Notes: a model not told the origin generated them from the sequence alone. Positions 34,040-42,705 are shown, numbered from the stretch's first letter. The stretch: DNA of 64,000 nucleotides from Natrinema versiforme (GCF_005576615.1 NZ_CP040332.1:124001-188000), one strand, 5' to 3'. Numbers and translations: made by a program.

Positions 34040-34072
34040 TCCACGGGAAGCCTCGGGGCTTGACCCCGAGGC
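33900..34072 (+). ncRNA. Probable omega-RNA region (3' end of tnpB to right end)
   Basis: In TnpB elements the guide RNA scaffold overlaps the 3' end of tnpB and ends at the element's right end, with the guide taken from flanking DNA. By that rule the scaffold here would finish with the RE hairpin at 34050-34072, and the guide would be the sequence just after about 34073, inside the last codons of the neighbouring SHOCT gene. Boundaries are approximate; no direct evidence of transcription. Confidence 0.4.
34050..34072. repeat. Right-end hairpin of IS605-type element
   Basis: GCCTCGGGG (34050-34058) pairs perfectly with CCCCGAGGC (34064-34072) across the loop CTTGA. The same core is present at the left end and, in a diverged form, as an orphan at 39440. 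Confidence 0.85.
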
Positions 34073-34075
34073 GGT

Positions 34076-34588
34076 TCACCCGTCTCGGTCCTCTATTTCG
34101 ACAGTGGTCTCGTTTCCGGACCGCGGCGTCTCGGTCGCGAAATCGTCGTCGAGTACCTGCTCCATCTCGCGTTCGAACTCTGCCTCGTCGATCTCGCCCG
34201 CCGCGTATCGGTCTTTGATCCGTTGTTCGCGGTCTTCGACTGTCGGCTCGACTTTCTCCGAGACGTCGAACTGCTGCAGGATCGGATACTCGCGCTCGAG
34301 TCGTTCAACGAGCGAGACGAGTCGGTCACTGCGGGGGAGTGACGCGCTCCGGAGCACGGAGACGATAGTCGCGCCGAGCAATACCACTGCGACCAGCCCG
34401 AGGACGAGCCCAACCATGACCCATTCGGCGGCTTCCCCGAGCATCGCCAGCAGGATGAACTCCTCGCCATAGTACACGTCACCGGAGAGCACCGACAGTG
34501 CATCTACCACTCCCATCAGACCGACACCGACCAGTAGAACTCCCGTGATCACGAACCCACCGAAGTACAGCCAGTGACGAGAGACCAT
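34076..34588 (-). CDS. SHOCT domain membrane protein
   Basis: 170 residues. Two hydrophobic helices (WLYFGGFVITGVLLVGVGLM and EWVMVGLVLGLVAVVLLGAT) precede a soluble C-terminal region with the SHOCT motif IKDRYAAGEIDEAEFEREME. SHOCT segments are short C-terminal helices found on many bacterial and archaeal membrane proteins; function unclear. ATG 34588 was chosen over 34699. The stop codon at 34076-34078 is four bases from the IS right-end hairpin, so the IS probably landed at or near the gene's 3' end and may have altered the final residues. Confidence 0.8.
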   Translation of the reverse strand: MVSRHWLYFGGFVITGVLLVGVGLMGVVDALSVLSGDVYYGEEFILLAMLGEAAEWVMVGLVLGLVAVVLLGATIVSVLRSASLPRSDRLVSLVERLEREYPILQQFDVSEKVEPTVEDREQRIKDRYAAGEIDEAEFEREMEQVLDDDFATETPRSGNETTVEIEDRDG

Positions 34589-34731
34589 ATGTCGACTATC
34601 GGGACCGGGAGAGATTAAACGTACGGAGTGAGCCGAACGATCGAAACGTACGGCGGAGGAGGAATATTCGACGGGTCGAACGCGATCGAAGTCTCGCAAC
34701 GACTAAATGAACCGCGGGAAAGGGGACGACT

Positions 34732-35886
34732 ATGACCGAAATCGTCGACTACGAACTGTTCGAAGTCCCGCCGCGATGGCTGTTCCTGCGTCTCGAGACG
34801 GCCGACGGAACGGTCGGCTGGGGCGAACCGGTCGTGGAGGGGCGTGCAAAGACCGTTCGGACCGCGGTCGAAGAACTCCTCGACACCTACCTGCTGGGGG
34901 AGGATCCGGACCGGATCGAGGACCACTGGCAGGCGATGTACCGCGGCGGCTTCTACCGCGGTGGCCCGGTGCTCATGAGCGCCATCGCGGGTGTCGATCA
35001 AGCCCTGTGGGACATCAAGGGCAAGCGACTGGGCGTCCCGGTCCACGAACTGCTGGGCGGTGCGACCCGGGATCGGATCCGGGTCTACCAGTGGATCGGC
35101 GGCGATCGACCCTCCGACGTGGCCGAACAGGCTCGAGCACAGGTCGAGGCGGGCTTTACGGCGCTCAAGATGAACGCGACGGAGGAGATCGAGCGCGTCG
35201 ACGATCCCGCGACGATCGAGGCCGCCGTCACCCGACTTCGCGAAGTTCGCGACGCCGTCGGTGACGAGGTCGACATCGGCGTCGACTTCCACGGCCGCGT
35301 GTCGAAACCGATGGCGAAACGGCTCGTCGAAAAGCTGGAACCCCACGAGCCGATGTTCGTCGAGGAGCCGGTCCTGCCGGAGCACAACGACGCGCTGCCG
35401 GAGATCGCGTCTCACACGACGATTCCGATCGCCACCGGTGAGCGGATGTTCTCCCGGTGGGACTTCAAGCAGGTCTTCGAGAACGGCGCCGTCGACGTGA
35501 TCCAGCCGGATCTCAGCCACGCCGGTGGCATCACGGAAGTCAAGAAGATCGCGGCGATGGCCGAAGCCTACGACGTGGCGATGGCTCCCCACTGCCCGCT
35601 CGGACCGATCGCGCTGGCTTCCTGTCTCCAAGTGGACGCCTGCTCGCACAACGCGTTCATTCAGGAACAGAGCCTGAACATCCACTACAACGAGACCAGC
35701 GACGTCCTCGAGTACCTGGCGGATCCGTCCGTCTTCGACTACGACGACGGTTACGTTCAGATCCCGGACGAGCCGGGACTCGGCATCGAAATCGACGAAG
35801 AACACGTCCGAGCGCAGGCCGAGATCGACCACGATTGGCACAACCCCGTCTGGCGACACGACGACGGCAGCGTCGCCGAGTGGTAA
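34732..35886 (+). CDS. dgoD: D-galactonate dehydratase (enolase superfamily)
   Basis: 384 residues that align nearly without gaps to recalled E. coli DgoD. Metal ligands are Asp185, Glu211 (MFVEEPVLPEH) and Glu237 (ATGERMF). The catalytic His pair is His187 (GVDFHGRVS) and His287 (APHCPLGP), each two residues beyond the E. coli numbering. The reaction is D-galactonate to 2-keto-3-deoxy-D-galactonate. The ending NPVWRHDDGSVAEW is typical. It heads a + strand group with an SGNH hydrolase and an SMP-30 lactonase, and has a paralogue at 39566. Activity on gluconate-type acids is also possible in haloarchaea. Confidence 0.9.
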   Translation: MTEIVDYELFEVPPRWLFLRLETADGTVGWGEPVVEGRAKTVRTAVEELLDTYLLGEDPDRIEDHWQAMYRGGFYRGGPVLMSAIAGVDQALWDIKGKRLGVPVHELLGGATRDRIRVYQWIGGDRPSDVAEQARAQVEAGFTALKMNATEEIERVDDPATIEAAVTRLREVRDAVGDEVDIGVDFHGRVSKPMAKRLVEKLEPHEPMFVEEPVLPEHNDALPEIASHTTIPIATGERMFSRWDFKQVFENGAVDVIQPDLSHAGGITEVKKIAAMAEAYDVAMAPHCPLGPIALASCLQVDACSHNAFIQEQSLNIHYNETSDVLEYLADPSVFDYDDGYVQIPDEPGLGIEIDEEHVRAQAEIDHDWHNPVWRHDDGSVAEW

Positions 35887-35983
35887 CGGCGACGCGCCGA
35901 GGCCGAGTTTCCGGGGTCGAACGCGGATAGTTGCGTGACGGCGTCCCAAACAGTTGATATGGGACGGCGGAACAGGTCTCGCC

Positions 35984-37009
35984 ATGCAACGGGACGGGAT
36001 CCAGTTCCACAACGTCGGCGAGGCCCGGCCGGTCGAGAACCGGGACGGTGAGCTACTGCAGCGCGTTCCGGAGGCCGTTCGGACCGAACTCAACGACGGT
36101 GCCCAAGCACGGATGCGCCACCCCGCGGGCGTCGAACTCCGGTTCGTCCCCGACGGACCCGCGCGGGTCACTCTGTCGACGGTACCCGGTGGGAGCGCCG
36201 CGAACGGGACCGTCCAGGTCTTCTGGGGGCCGATCCAGGGTGCGACCGAGGTCGTCGGTAGCGACCCCGTGACGATCGAGGTCTCGCCCCCGAGCGGACT
36301 GGCCGACCTCGAGCCGTTGGCACTCGAGGGTCTCGCGTTCGATCCGCGGGTCTGTCGGCTCCGGTTGCCCGGCGAACACCGCGGCGGGCCGATGATCTAC
36401 CAGGGCCTCGAGGGAGACGTTCGTCCGCCCCGCGAGGACGAACTCCCCGATCGGCGGTACCTCGCCTACGGAACCTCGATTACCGAGGGCGAGGCACCGT
36501 CGGGCGAGCACCTGACCTACGTCAGCCAGACGGCCCGGCGACTCGAGGCCGACCCGATCAACCTCGGTTCCTGTGGCACCTCCTACTGCGACGCCGCGAT
36601 GGCCGACCACATCGCCGAGCGCGACGACTGGGATTTCGCGACGCTCTCGATCTCGGTGAACATGGTCGGCACCTTCTCCCCCGAAGAGTTCCGCGACCGG
36701 GCCACACGGATGATCGACCGCGTGGCGAGCGCCCACCCCGAGAAACCGGTCGTCGCGATCACCATCTTTCGGAACTCCCGGGACGTCTGTCGGAGTTCCG
36801 ACCCTGATGGGTTGTGCGAGCGGTTCCGTTCGGAACTCCGGGAGATCGTACACGAGACGCCACACGAGAACGTCCACCTCCTCGAGGGACCCGAACTGCT
36901 GCCGACCATCGACGGACTCTCGACCGATCTGGTCCATCCCGGCGACAACGCCATGATCACGATGGGCGAGACCCTCGCCGCCGAACTCGAGCCGTTGCTC
37001 GAAGACTGA
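35984..37009 (+). CDS. SGNH/GDSL-type hydrolase with N-terminal beta domain
   Basis: 341 residues. The N-terminal about 130 residues form a beta-rich domain. The hydrolase domain has block I LAYGTSITEGEA (catalytic Ser), block II NLGSCGTSYCD (Gly), block III LSISVNMVG (Asn) and block V STDLVHPGDNAM (Asp-x-x-His). It is probably a carbohydrate esterase that removes acyl groups from a sugar polymer or oligosaccharide, consistent with its position between DgoD and an SMP-30 lactonase. No signal peptide. ATG 35984 was preferred to the in-frame ATG at 35954. Confidence 0.85.
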   Translation: MQRDGIQFHNVGEARPVENRDGELLQRVPEAVRTELNDGAQARMRHPAGVELRFVPDGPARVTLSTVPGGSAANGTVQVFWGPIQGATEVVGSDPVTIEVSPPSGLADLEPLALEGLAFDPRVCRLRLPGEHRGGPMIYQGLEGDVRPPREDELPDRRYLAYGTSITEGEAPSGEHLTYVSQTARRLEADPINLGSCGTSYCDAAMADHIAERDDWDFATLSISVNMVGTFSPEEFRDRATRMIDRVASAHPEKPVVAITIFRNSRDVCRSSDPDGLCERFRSELREIVHETPHENVHLLEGPELLPTIDGLSTDLVHPGDNAMITMGETLAAELEPLLED

Positions 37010-37169
37010 TGGAACCGGACCACCGGTTTCGACGGTAACGCCGGTCACTCGAATCGAAGCCGACGGAAGTGCTCCGGGTGGCGATGTCGGGGTCTCGGGG
37101 TCGGTTTTCGCGACAGCACGCAGACCGACTGAGTAAGACCTTTGACCGTTCACGGTAGTGGAACCGTGT

Positions 37170-38024
37170 ATGTCGCTGACAGTCGTCGCGGATTATCGTT
37201 GTCATACGGGTGAAGGACCCGTGTGGCACCCTGACGAAGAATTGCTCTACTGGGTCGACATCCCCAACGGTCGATTGTTCAGCTACGATCCCGCCACGGA
37301 CACCCATACTCAGCGGTACGAGACGGACGTTATCGGCGGGTTCACGATCCAAGACGAGGGACTGCTGCTGTTCAGGGGTGGCGGCCGAATCGAGCGACTG
37401 ATCGACGGTGAGACGACAGTCGTCGCGGAGATCGACGACGAAGGCGATTCCCGGTTCAACGACGTTATCGCCGATCCGCGCGGTCGCGTCTTCTGCGGAA
37501 CGATGCCGACGGAGGAACGGGCGGGCCGGCTGTACAGACTGGACACCGATGGATCGGTAACTCGCCTCTTCGACGATGTCGCGCTTCCCAACGGTATGGG
37601 ATTCTCACCCGATCAACGCTACTTCTACTTCACCGACTCGGAGGCGGGCTGCATCTACCGGTTCGACTACGAACCCGCAACCGGCGCTATTACGAACCGC
37701 GACGTAATCGTCGACGTACAGGATGAAGCCGGTGTCCCGGACGGGATGACCGTCGATACCGACGGCTATCTCTGGTCCGCTCGGTGGAACGGCGGCTGTC
37801 TCGTCAGATACGATCCAGCCGGCAACGAGGTCGATCGGATCGACATCCCCGCGCGGAAAGCGTCCTCGATCACCTTCGGCGGGCCAGCGTATACGGACGC
37901 GTACGTAACTACGGCGTTGACGGATGGGAAGCGCGAGGACGAGGGAGAACACGCCGGTGCACTGTTGCGCTTCGAACCGACGGTCGAGGTCGAAGGGAGG
38001 CCCGAATTCCGATCAGACGTGTAA
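37170..38024 (+). CDS. SMP-30/gluconolactonase family lactonase
   Basis: 284 residues, six-bladed beta-propeller. Metal-binding signatures are HTGEGPVWHPDEELLYWVDI (Glu15), VALPNGMGFSPDQRYFYFTD (Asn) and GVPDGMTVDTDGYLWSARWN (Asp). It hydrolyses sugar-acid lactones to the free acids, which fits feeding of aldonate dehydratases such as the neighbouring DgoD. ATG 37170 gives the natural start; a GTG at 37158 would add four residues. A 160-base gap from the SGNH gene leaves room for its own promoter. Confidence 0.9.
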   Translation: MSLTVVADYRCHTGEGPVWHPDEELLYWVDIPNGRLFSYDPATDTHTQRYETDVIGGFTIQDEGLLLFRGGGRIERLIDGETTVVAEIDDEGDSRFNDVIADPRGRVFCGTMPTEERAGRLYRLDTDGSVTRLFDDVALPNGMGFSPDQRYFYFTDSEAGCIYRFDYEPATGAITNRDVIVDVQDEAGVPDGMTVDTDGYLWSARWNGGCLVRYDPAGNEVDRIDIPARKASSITFGGPAYTDAYVTTALTDGKREDEGEHAGALLRFEPTVEVEGRPEFRSDV

Positions 38025-38098
38025 TCTGGACCAACAACTCGAGGCGATTCGCTCTAAGCGATGCTGGTCGGACTCGAGTCTCGATCGAACCCTCGACG

Positions 38099-38755
38099 TC
38101 ATCCGTCCACCCCGAAGATGTCGCGCTTCACCCGCCGGAACGTCTCGCTCTCGGTGAGGGGAATTCCCTCCTGTAGGATGGGGCGCAAATCCTCGCCACG
38201 CTTACGGGCGCTCTCGGGCGATTCGACGAAGACTTCGAACTCGTACCGATCGCCGTCGATCGGTTCTTCCTCGAGATCGCGAACGATGTCCGAGACGGTT
38301 CGTCGCACCGAAACCGGATCCTCGTCCTCGTCGACGAGGACGAAGAGGTCGACATCGCTCGCGCGGTCCGCCTCGCCGCGTGCCACGCTGCCGAAGCAGA
38401 GGATTCCAGCGATCGAGGACATTTCGTCGTCCACTCGTTCGACGAATCGTCCGAGCGGTTCGCGAAACTCCGCCTGCGGGATTTCGAGAAGCGGGTCGTC
38501 GGCATCGCGAAGCCGGCGTTCGTCGATCCGATAGAGGGTTCGATTCCCGGCGTCGCGCCTGACGACGAGTCCCATCGTCTCGAGGAGGGAGAGCGCCTTC
38601 GAAACGCTGGGACCGCCGTAACCGGTCAGTCGCTGGAGATCTCGGTTCGAGAATTCCTCGGTCGGGTTGCGGGCGAGTATCTCGAGAGCCTCGTCCATCG
38701 CCCCATACCGAAAGACTTGCTCGTCAGGGAGTGGGAGTCGGACTTCGACGGTCAT
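38099..38755 (-). CDS. Nucleotidyltransferase with N-terminal winged helix (MNT-like)
   Basis: 218 residues. An N-terminal winged-helix region (about 20-75: FSNRDLQRLTGYGGPSVSKA) is fused to a minimal nucleotidyltransferase domain with the signature GSVARGEADRASDVDLFVLV (Gly-Ser and Asp-x-Asp). Similar fusions are seen in archaeal regulators and MNT/HEPN-type toxin-antitoxin pairs. No HEPN partner is adjacent; the next sequence upstream is a decayed DUF429 gene. It may be a solitary regulator or a leftover antitoxin. Confidence 0.83.
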   Translation of the reverse strand: MTVEVRLPLPDEQVFRYGAMDEALEILARNPTEEFSNRDLQRLTGYGGPSVSKALSLLETMGLVVRRDAGNRTLYRIDERRLRDADDPLLEIPQAEFREPLGRFVERVDDEMSSIAGILCFGSVARGEADRASDVDLFVLVDEDEDPVSVRRTVSDIVRDLEEEPIDGDRYEFEVFVESPESARKRGEDLRPILQEGIPLTESETFRRVKRDIFGVDG

Positions 38756-38821
38756 TCGTTACATCTCTTGTAACACGTTATATCACATATACCCATCGAT
38801 CGACAGAAGGGGACTCAACGC

Positions 38822-39309
38822 ACGAATGACGCACTCGCGAGGAACGCGCTCGGTCCGAGATCGTCGAGCGTTTTCTCCACCGACCCGGCAGGCTGTCGAG
38901 TTCGCGAGGGGCGGGGACCAACATGAGACCGTTTCGGCGAAAAACCGAGACGTCGTCGGCAAAGGACTCTCGTCTAGGCTTATCACATCGCGCCCGGGAT
39001 CGCCGAGGTCGACGCGTTCCTCGGTCCCGCAGAGGACGAACGGAACCGCCGGCGCGAGCGAGTGAAAGAAGCACATCCCGAGGTGTGCTTCGTCGCGTTC
39101 GACGGTGGAGAGTTCGAGTACCCAAAACGAGCGCCGTCGGATTCGGAGAGCGGCTTTCCGCCCTCGAAAACGTGATGGACGAACCGGGCGAGACGTTCCG
39201 GCAGGGCAGTCACGAACCCGCGGAGCATGAAGGCGAGGTAGATGTCGCGGACGTCGAGGCGGACGACGTACTCGACGCGATGGCGCTGGCGATCACAGCC
39301 TGCGCTTGA
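38822..39309 (+). pseudogene. DUF429 gene remnant with three frameshifts
   Basis: Pieces of a DUF429 protein can be read in succession in changing frames: NDALARNALGPRSSSVFS, then FSPPTRQAVEFARGG with SAKNRDVVGKGLSS, then AYHIAPGIAEVDAFLGPAED with AHPEVCFVAFDGG, then PKTSAVGFGERLSALENV and finally EADDVLDAMALAITACA. Shifts fall near 38870, 38976 and 39122, and each looks like a single-base loss. The N-terminus is missing. DUF429 proteins are predicted RNase-H-fold nucleases of unknown role. Confidence 0.8.
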
Positions 39310-39439
39310 CTCCGAATTCTCTAATTCTCGAACGGTATTCGAAAGCGATAGTATCCTTCCTTTCTCTTCATCTAACGGATACAGCGCGAGTTCCACGGAT
39401 CCGGCGATCCGTCTTGTTTACAAGCGGTCTAAGAGAATT

Positions 39440-39461
39440 CCCCAGGGCTTGATCCCGAGGC
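39440..39461. repeat. Orphan IS605-type end hairpin
   Basis: CCCAGGGCTTGATCCCGAGG here is a diverged copy of the right-end core of the IS605 element at 34050 and keeps the CTTGA loop and flanking CGATT (CGGTT at the intact copy). No transposase gene is attached, so it is a solo end or the scar of a lost copy. It lies just after the DUF429 pseudogene. Confidence 0.6.
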
Positions 39462-39565
39462 GATTGTAACGCTGGGCCGGCAACGAGAGGCGATAGCTGG
39501 CGGACTCAAGTCCCGATCGAACGTCGAAATGGCTATCACAGACGGGTCGCCCAATCACAACTGAT

Positions 39566-40717
39566 CTACCACTCGGCGATCCCGCCGTCTTCGTGACGCC
39601 AGACGGGATTGTACCACTTCACGTCGGCGCGCGACTGTTCACGGACGTACGACTCGTCCACGTCGATTCCCAACCCCGGTTCGGTCGGTCGACTGACGTA
39701 GCCGTCGTCGAACTCGAACGTCTCCGGATCTTCTAAATACTGGAGCCCGACACTTTCCGCTGGGTCGTGAAGCGACAGATCCTGTTCCTGCATGACGGCG
39801 TTGTGCGAGGAAAAGACCACTTGCAGGTTCGCTGCGAAGGCGATCGGACTCAACGGACAGTGCGGAACGACGGCCACGTCGAACGCCTCGGCCATCGTCG
39901 TGATCTTCCGTAGTTCCGTGATGCCGCCGACGTGTGTCACGTCGGGTTGGATGACCGTGACCGCGCCCTCGGTGAGAAGGGGTTTGAAATCGTACCGCGA
40001 GTAGAACCGCTCGCCGGTCGCGATGGGAACGCTCGTCCGCTCGGTGAGCGTCGAGAGATACTCCGAGTGTTCCGGCAACACCGGTTGATCGACGAACATC
40101 AGCCCGTACGGTTCCAGCGCCTCGACGAGGCGGCGAGCCATTTGCTTCGAGACGCGCCCGTGAAAGTCGACGCCGAGATAGAGATCGTCGCCGACGGCGT
40201 CTCTGACGGTGGCGACGCGCCGTCGCGCCCGTTCGACCGCGTTTGGGGGCTCGAGCGAACGGAACTCGGCGGTCGCGTTCATCTTGAGCGCTTTGTACCC
40301 CTGATTGCGACGGGTGATCGCCGCTTTCGCGATCTCTTCTTCGTCCTCGCCGCCGATCCACTGGTGGACCAGCACCCGGTCCCGGACCTGTCCGCCGAGC
40401 AGTTCGTGGACCGGTGCCCCGTAGTGTTTCCCCTTGATGTCCCACAGGGCGTGGTCGATCCCGGACAGGGCGCTCATCAAGATCGGCCCGCCGCGGTAGT
40501 ACCCGCCCTGATACATCGTCCGCCAGTGGCGTTCGATCTCCAACGGGTCTTTCCCGAGGAGATACCCACTGACGAACTCGTCGACGGCGGCCCTGACCGT
40601 CTCGAGTCGTCCCTGGACGATCGGCTCGCCCCAGCCGACGAGGCCGGTGCTCGTCTCGAGTTTGAGAAAGAGCCACCGCGGCGGGACAGCGAAGAGTTCG
40701 TAGTCGGTAACGCGCAT
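39566..40717 (-). CDS. Galactonate dehydratase-like enolase superfamily protein, second copy
   Basis: 383 residues, clearly paralogous to the DgoD at 34732. Asp184, His186 (GVDFHGRVS), Glu236 (ATGERFY) and His286 (VPHCPLSP) are kept. The second metal ligand is Asp210 in MFVDQPVLPEH instead of the usual Glu in the E-[EQ]-P motif. That could change metal geometry or substrate. It is the last gene of the IclR-linked - strand operon, 106 bases after the NAD-dependent sugar dehydrogenase. A dehydratase for a related sugar acid is likely. Confidence 0.82.
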   Translation of the reverse strand: MRVTDYELFAVPPRWLFLKLETSTGLVGWGEPIVQGRLETVRAAVDEFVSGYLLGKDPLEIERHWRTMYQGGYYRGGPILMSALSGIDHALWDIKGKHYGAPVHELLGGQVRDRVLVHQWIGGEDEEEIAKAAITRRNQGYKALKMNATAEFRSLEPPNAVERARRRVATVRDAVGDDLYLGVDFHGRVSKQMARRLVEALEPYGLMFVDQPVLPEHSEYLSTLTERTSVPIATGERFYSRYDFKPLLTEGAVTVIQPDVTHVGGITELRKITTMAEAFDVAVVPHCPLSPIAFAANLQVVFSSHNAVMQEQDLSLHDPAESVGLQYLEDPETFEFDDGYVSRPTEPGLGIDVDESYVREQSRADVKWYNPVWRHEDGGIAEW

Positions 40718-40823
40718 GCCCTATTTCGCGACGGCGACTACTTCAAGACACCGAGTAGCCGAGGATTTCAGACGAGATCGTTCTCAGAGCTGTCGCCGTC
40801 GAATTGACCCGTTCCTGTGACAA

Positions 40824-41714
40824 CTACGCCGACAGGTCGCGCCAGCTGTGTTCGGGCTGCCAGTCGAGGAGTTCTCGCCCCTTCGAGAGGTCGACGATCG
40901 TGTCGCGGCCCTCGGGCGTCTCGTGTCGCTCCGCGTCGGGATAGAACTCCGCGACGAGGTCGGCCGTCGGCGCGTCGGCGGTCGTATCGCCGGCAACCGC
41001 CCAGAACGACTCGTGATCGTCGAAGTCGGCTTCGACGGCTTTTCGGGCGATAGACGCCGCGTCGTCGAGGGCGAGATACGAGAACAGCACGTCGCGGCCG
41101 GTCGCGGGGTGGACATCGTGGAGCGCCGTCAGCGAGCGGTCCCGCTCGATGAAGTGCTCGCGCATCTCCTCGTCGGTCATCACCCACGGGTACCGCAGTG
41201 ACACGACGGAGAGGTCGGTCGACGGACGCCGGGCGACGCCGTCGGCGGTCACCTCCATCGCGTGCTTGGCGATGCCGTAGGGATCGTCGGGCGTCCGCGG
41301 GTGCTCCTCGTCGACCGGAACGTACCGCACGTCAGCCGGCCGCTCCTGGTGTTCGCTCCCCATGACGTTGATGCTCGAGGGGAGGACGACCGACTCGAGG
41401 CCGAGCCCGTCGGCCGCCTCTAAGACGTGCGTTGCGGACATCACGTTGCTCTCGTACACCCGGAAGTCGGGGTTGCTGTACGGGTTCGGGATCGTTCCCA
41501 TGTGGACGACGGCGTCCGCGTCCGTCTTCGCGAGCGCGCCGTACGTTTCGCCCGCGTCCAAGAGATCCGTCGTGACGTATTTGTCCGACTCTTCCTCGCG
41601 CTGTCTGCCGCGGGAGACGTTGACCGTCTCGTAGCCGTGCTCGTTCAGCTGTGCGAGGATCTCCTCGCCGATCTTCCCGTTGCCTCCCGTGACTGCGATG
41701 GTCTCGAGTGTCAT
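40824..41714 (-). CDS. NAD-dependent sugar dehydrogenase/epimerase (uronate dehydrogenase-like)
   Basis: 296-residue SDR. The cofactor loop is VTGGNGKIGEEILAQL, the serine block is VVLPSSINVMGSEH, and the Tyr-Lys pair is in DPYGIAKHAMEVTA. The SxNVMG block and short C-terminus resemble uronate dehydrogenases, which oxidise hexuronic acids to aldarolactones. In this operon with UxuA, an AGE-type epimerase and an ABC importer, hexuronate or related acid metabolism is the best guess. A plain sugar epimerase remains possible. Confidence 0.78.
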   Translation of the reverse strand: MTLETIAVTGGNGKIGEEILAQLNEHGYETVNVSRGRQREEESDKYVTTDLLDAGETYGALAKTDADAVVHMGTIPNPYSNPDFRVYESNVMSATHVLEAADGLGLESVVLPSSINVMGSEHQERPADVRYVPVDEEHPRTPDDPYGIAKHAMEVTADGVARRPSTDLSVVSLRYPWVMTDEEMREHFIERDRSLTALHDVHPATGRDVLFSYLALDDAASIARKAVEADFDDHESFWAVAGDTTADAPTADLVAEFYPDAERHETPEGRDTIVDLSKGRELLDWQPEHSWRDLSA

Positions 41715-41742
41715 GTCTGATGTCTCTCTAAATCCGCAGTCG

Positions 41743-42705
41743 CTATTCGAGCAGTCCCTTGATGTAGCCGATGGCGAACAGCCGACCCATATCGGTGTAG
41801 CCAGCCATCGCGTCCTCGCGGTCCTGTTCGCCGACCATCCGCGGCACGTGGTCGGGACGGATGGGGCCGTCGAAGCCGACCGCCTGATAGGCTTCGATGG
41901 CGGCTTTCATATCGGTCGGTCCCTCGTCGTGCCACGTCTCGACGAAGTTCCGCTCGCCGCCCTCAACGTCGCGGAAGTGGACGAAGTGGATTCGGTCGCC
42001 GAACTCGCGGATCGTCGCTGGGATGTCGGCGTCCATCGCGGAGAAGTTCCCCTGACAGAAGGTGACACCGTGGCGCTCGCTGTCGTGGAGCTCGAGGATG
42101 CGACGATAGTCGTCGACGGACTGGACGATCCGCGGGACCCCGCGGACGGGTGAGGTCGGCGGGTCGTCCGGGTGGAGCGCGAGGTTTACGCCGTACTCCT
42201 CGGCGACGGGAACGACTTCCTCGAGGAAGTACTCCAAGTTCTCCCAGAGTGCTTCCTCGGTGATGTCGGCGGCCTCGTGCTCGGGTGCGCGTTCCGTCCA
42301 CTCGTGGTCGTAACCGATGCGCTGGGAGTCGCCGCGACCCGGCAGCGAGTCCGAGGTTCGGATGACACCGAGCGGGTTCTCGGTCCACACCCAGCAGTAG
42401 GTATCGATCCCGAGCCGTCCCATGTTCTCGATCAGCGTCTTCACCGTCTCGATTTCCGCGTCGCGGCCCTCCTCACCGAGGACCGTTCGCTCCATCGGCG
42501 GGCGGTCCTCGACGACGTCCAGCGAGAGGCCGTGGTCCTCGAAGCGGGTGACGGTGCGTTGGAGCGTGTCGTACTCCCACCAGTCGTCGACGCCCCAGAA
42601 ACGCACGACGGCCGTGTCGATGCCGAGTTGCTTGGCGATGGTCCACCGCCGATCGGGCTTCGGCGGGAGCAGTACGGTCGGGTCCATGTCGTCTCTATCA
42701 GTCAT
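41743..42705 (-). CDS. uxuA: D-mannonate dehydratase
   Basis: 320 residues, a TIM-barrel enzyme of the UxuA family: AVVRFWGVDDWWEYDTLQR-type N-terminus, NLALHPDDPPTSPVRGVPRI with a His-Pro-Asp-Asp-Pro metal region, VTFCQGNFSAM (Cys), and HFVHFRDVEGGERNFVETWH (His and Arg). It converts D-mannonate to 2-keto-3-deoxy-D-gluconate. It is shorter than enteric UxuA (about 394 residues), with the insert missing. ATG 42705 overlaps the AGE epimerase stop by four bases. Confidence 0.92.
   Translation of the reverse strand: MTDRDDMDPTVLLPPKPDRRWTIAKQLGIDTAVVRFWGVDDWWEYDTLQRTVTRFEDHGLSLDVVEDRPPMERTVLGEEGRDAEIETVKTLIENMGRLGIDTYCWVWTENPLGVIRTSDSLPGRGDSQRIGYDHEWTERAPEHEAADITEEALWENLEYFLEEVVPVAEEYGVNLALHPDDPPTSPVRGVPRIVQSVDDYRRILELHDSERHGVTFCQGNFSAMDADIPATIREFGDRIHFVHFRDVEGGERNFVETWHDEGPTDMKAAIEAYQAVGFDGPIRPDHVPRMVGEQDREDAMAGYTDMGRLFAIGYIKGLLE

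Larger units (their letters stand above)
32050..34072. mobile_element. IS200/IS605-type insertion sequence (tnpA interrupted; DUF2080-tnpB intact)
   Basis: About 2.0 kb. The left end is an imperfect subterminal hairpin at 32050-32107 and the right end a perfect 9-bp-stem hairpin at 34050-34072. Both share the core CCTCGGGGCTTGACCC. Between them are divergent tnpA (-) and a two-gene unit of a small DUF2080 protein and TnpB (+). IS605 elements transpose by single-stranded excision with hairpin recognition by TnpA and leave no target duplication. Exact cleavage sites cannot be set by eye. Because TnpA has an in-frame stop, the copy is probably immobile on its own. Confidence 0.85.

Noticed and set aside
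38983-39396. 137-codon - strand frame opposite the DUF429 remnant
   Set aside because: The + strand pieces match DUF429 closely; the - strand translation matches nothing.
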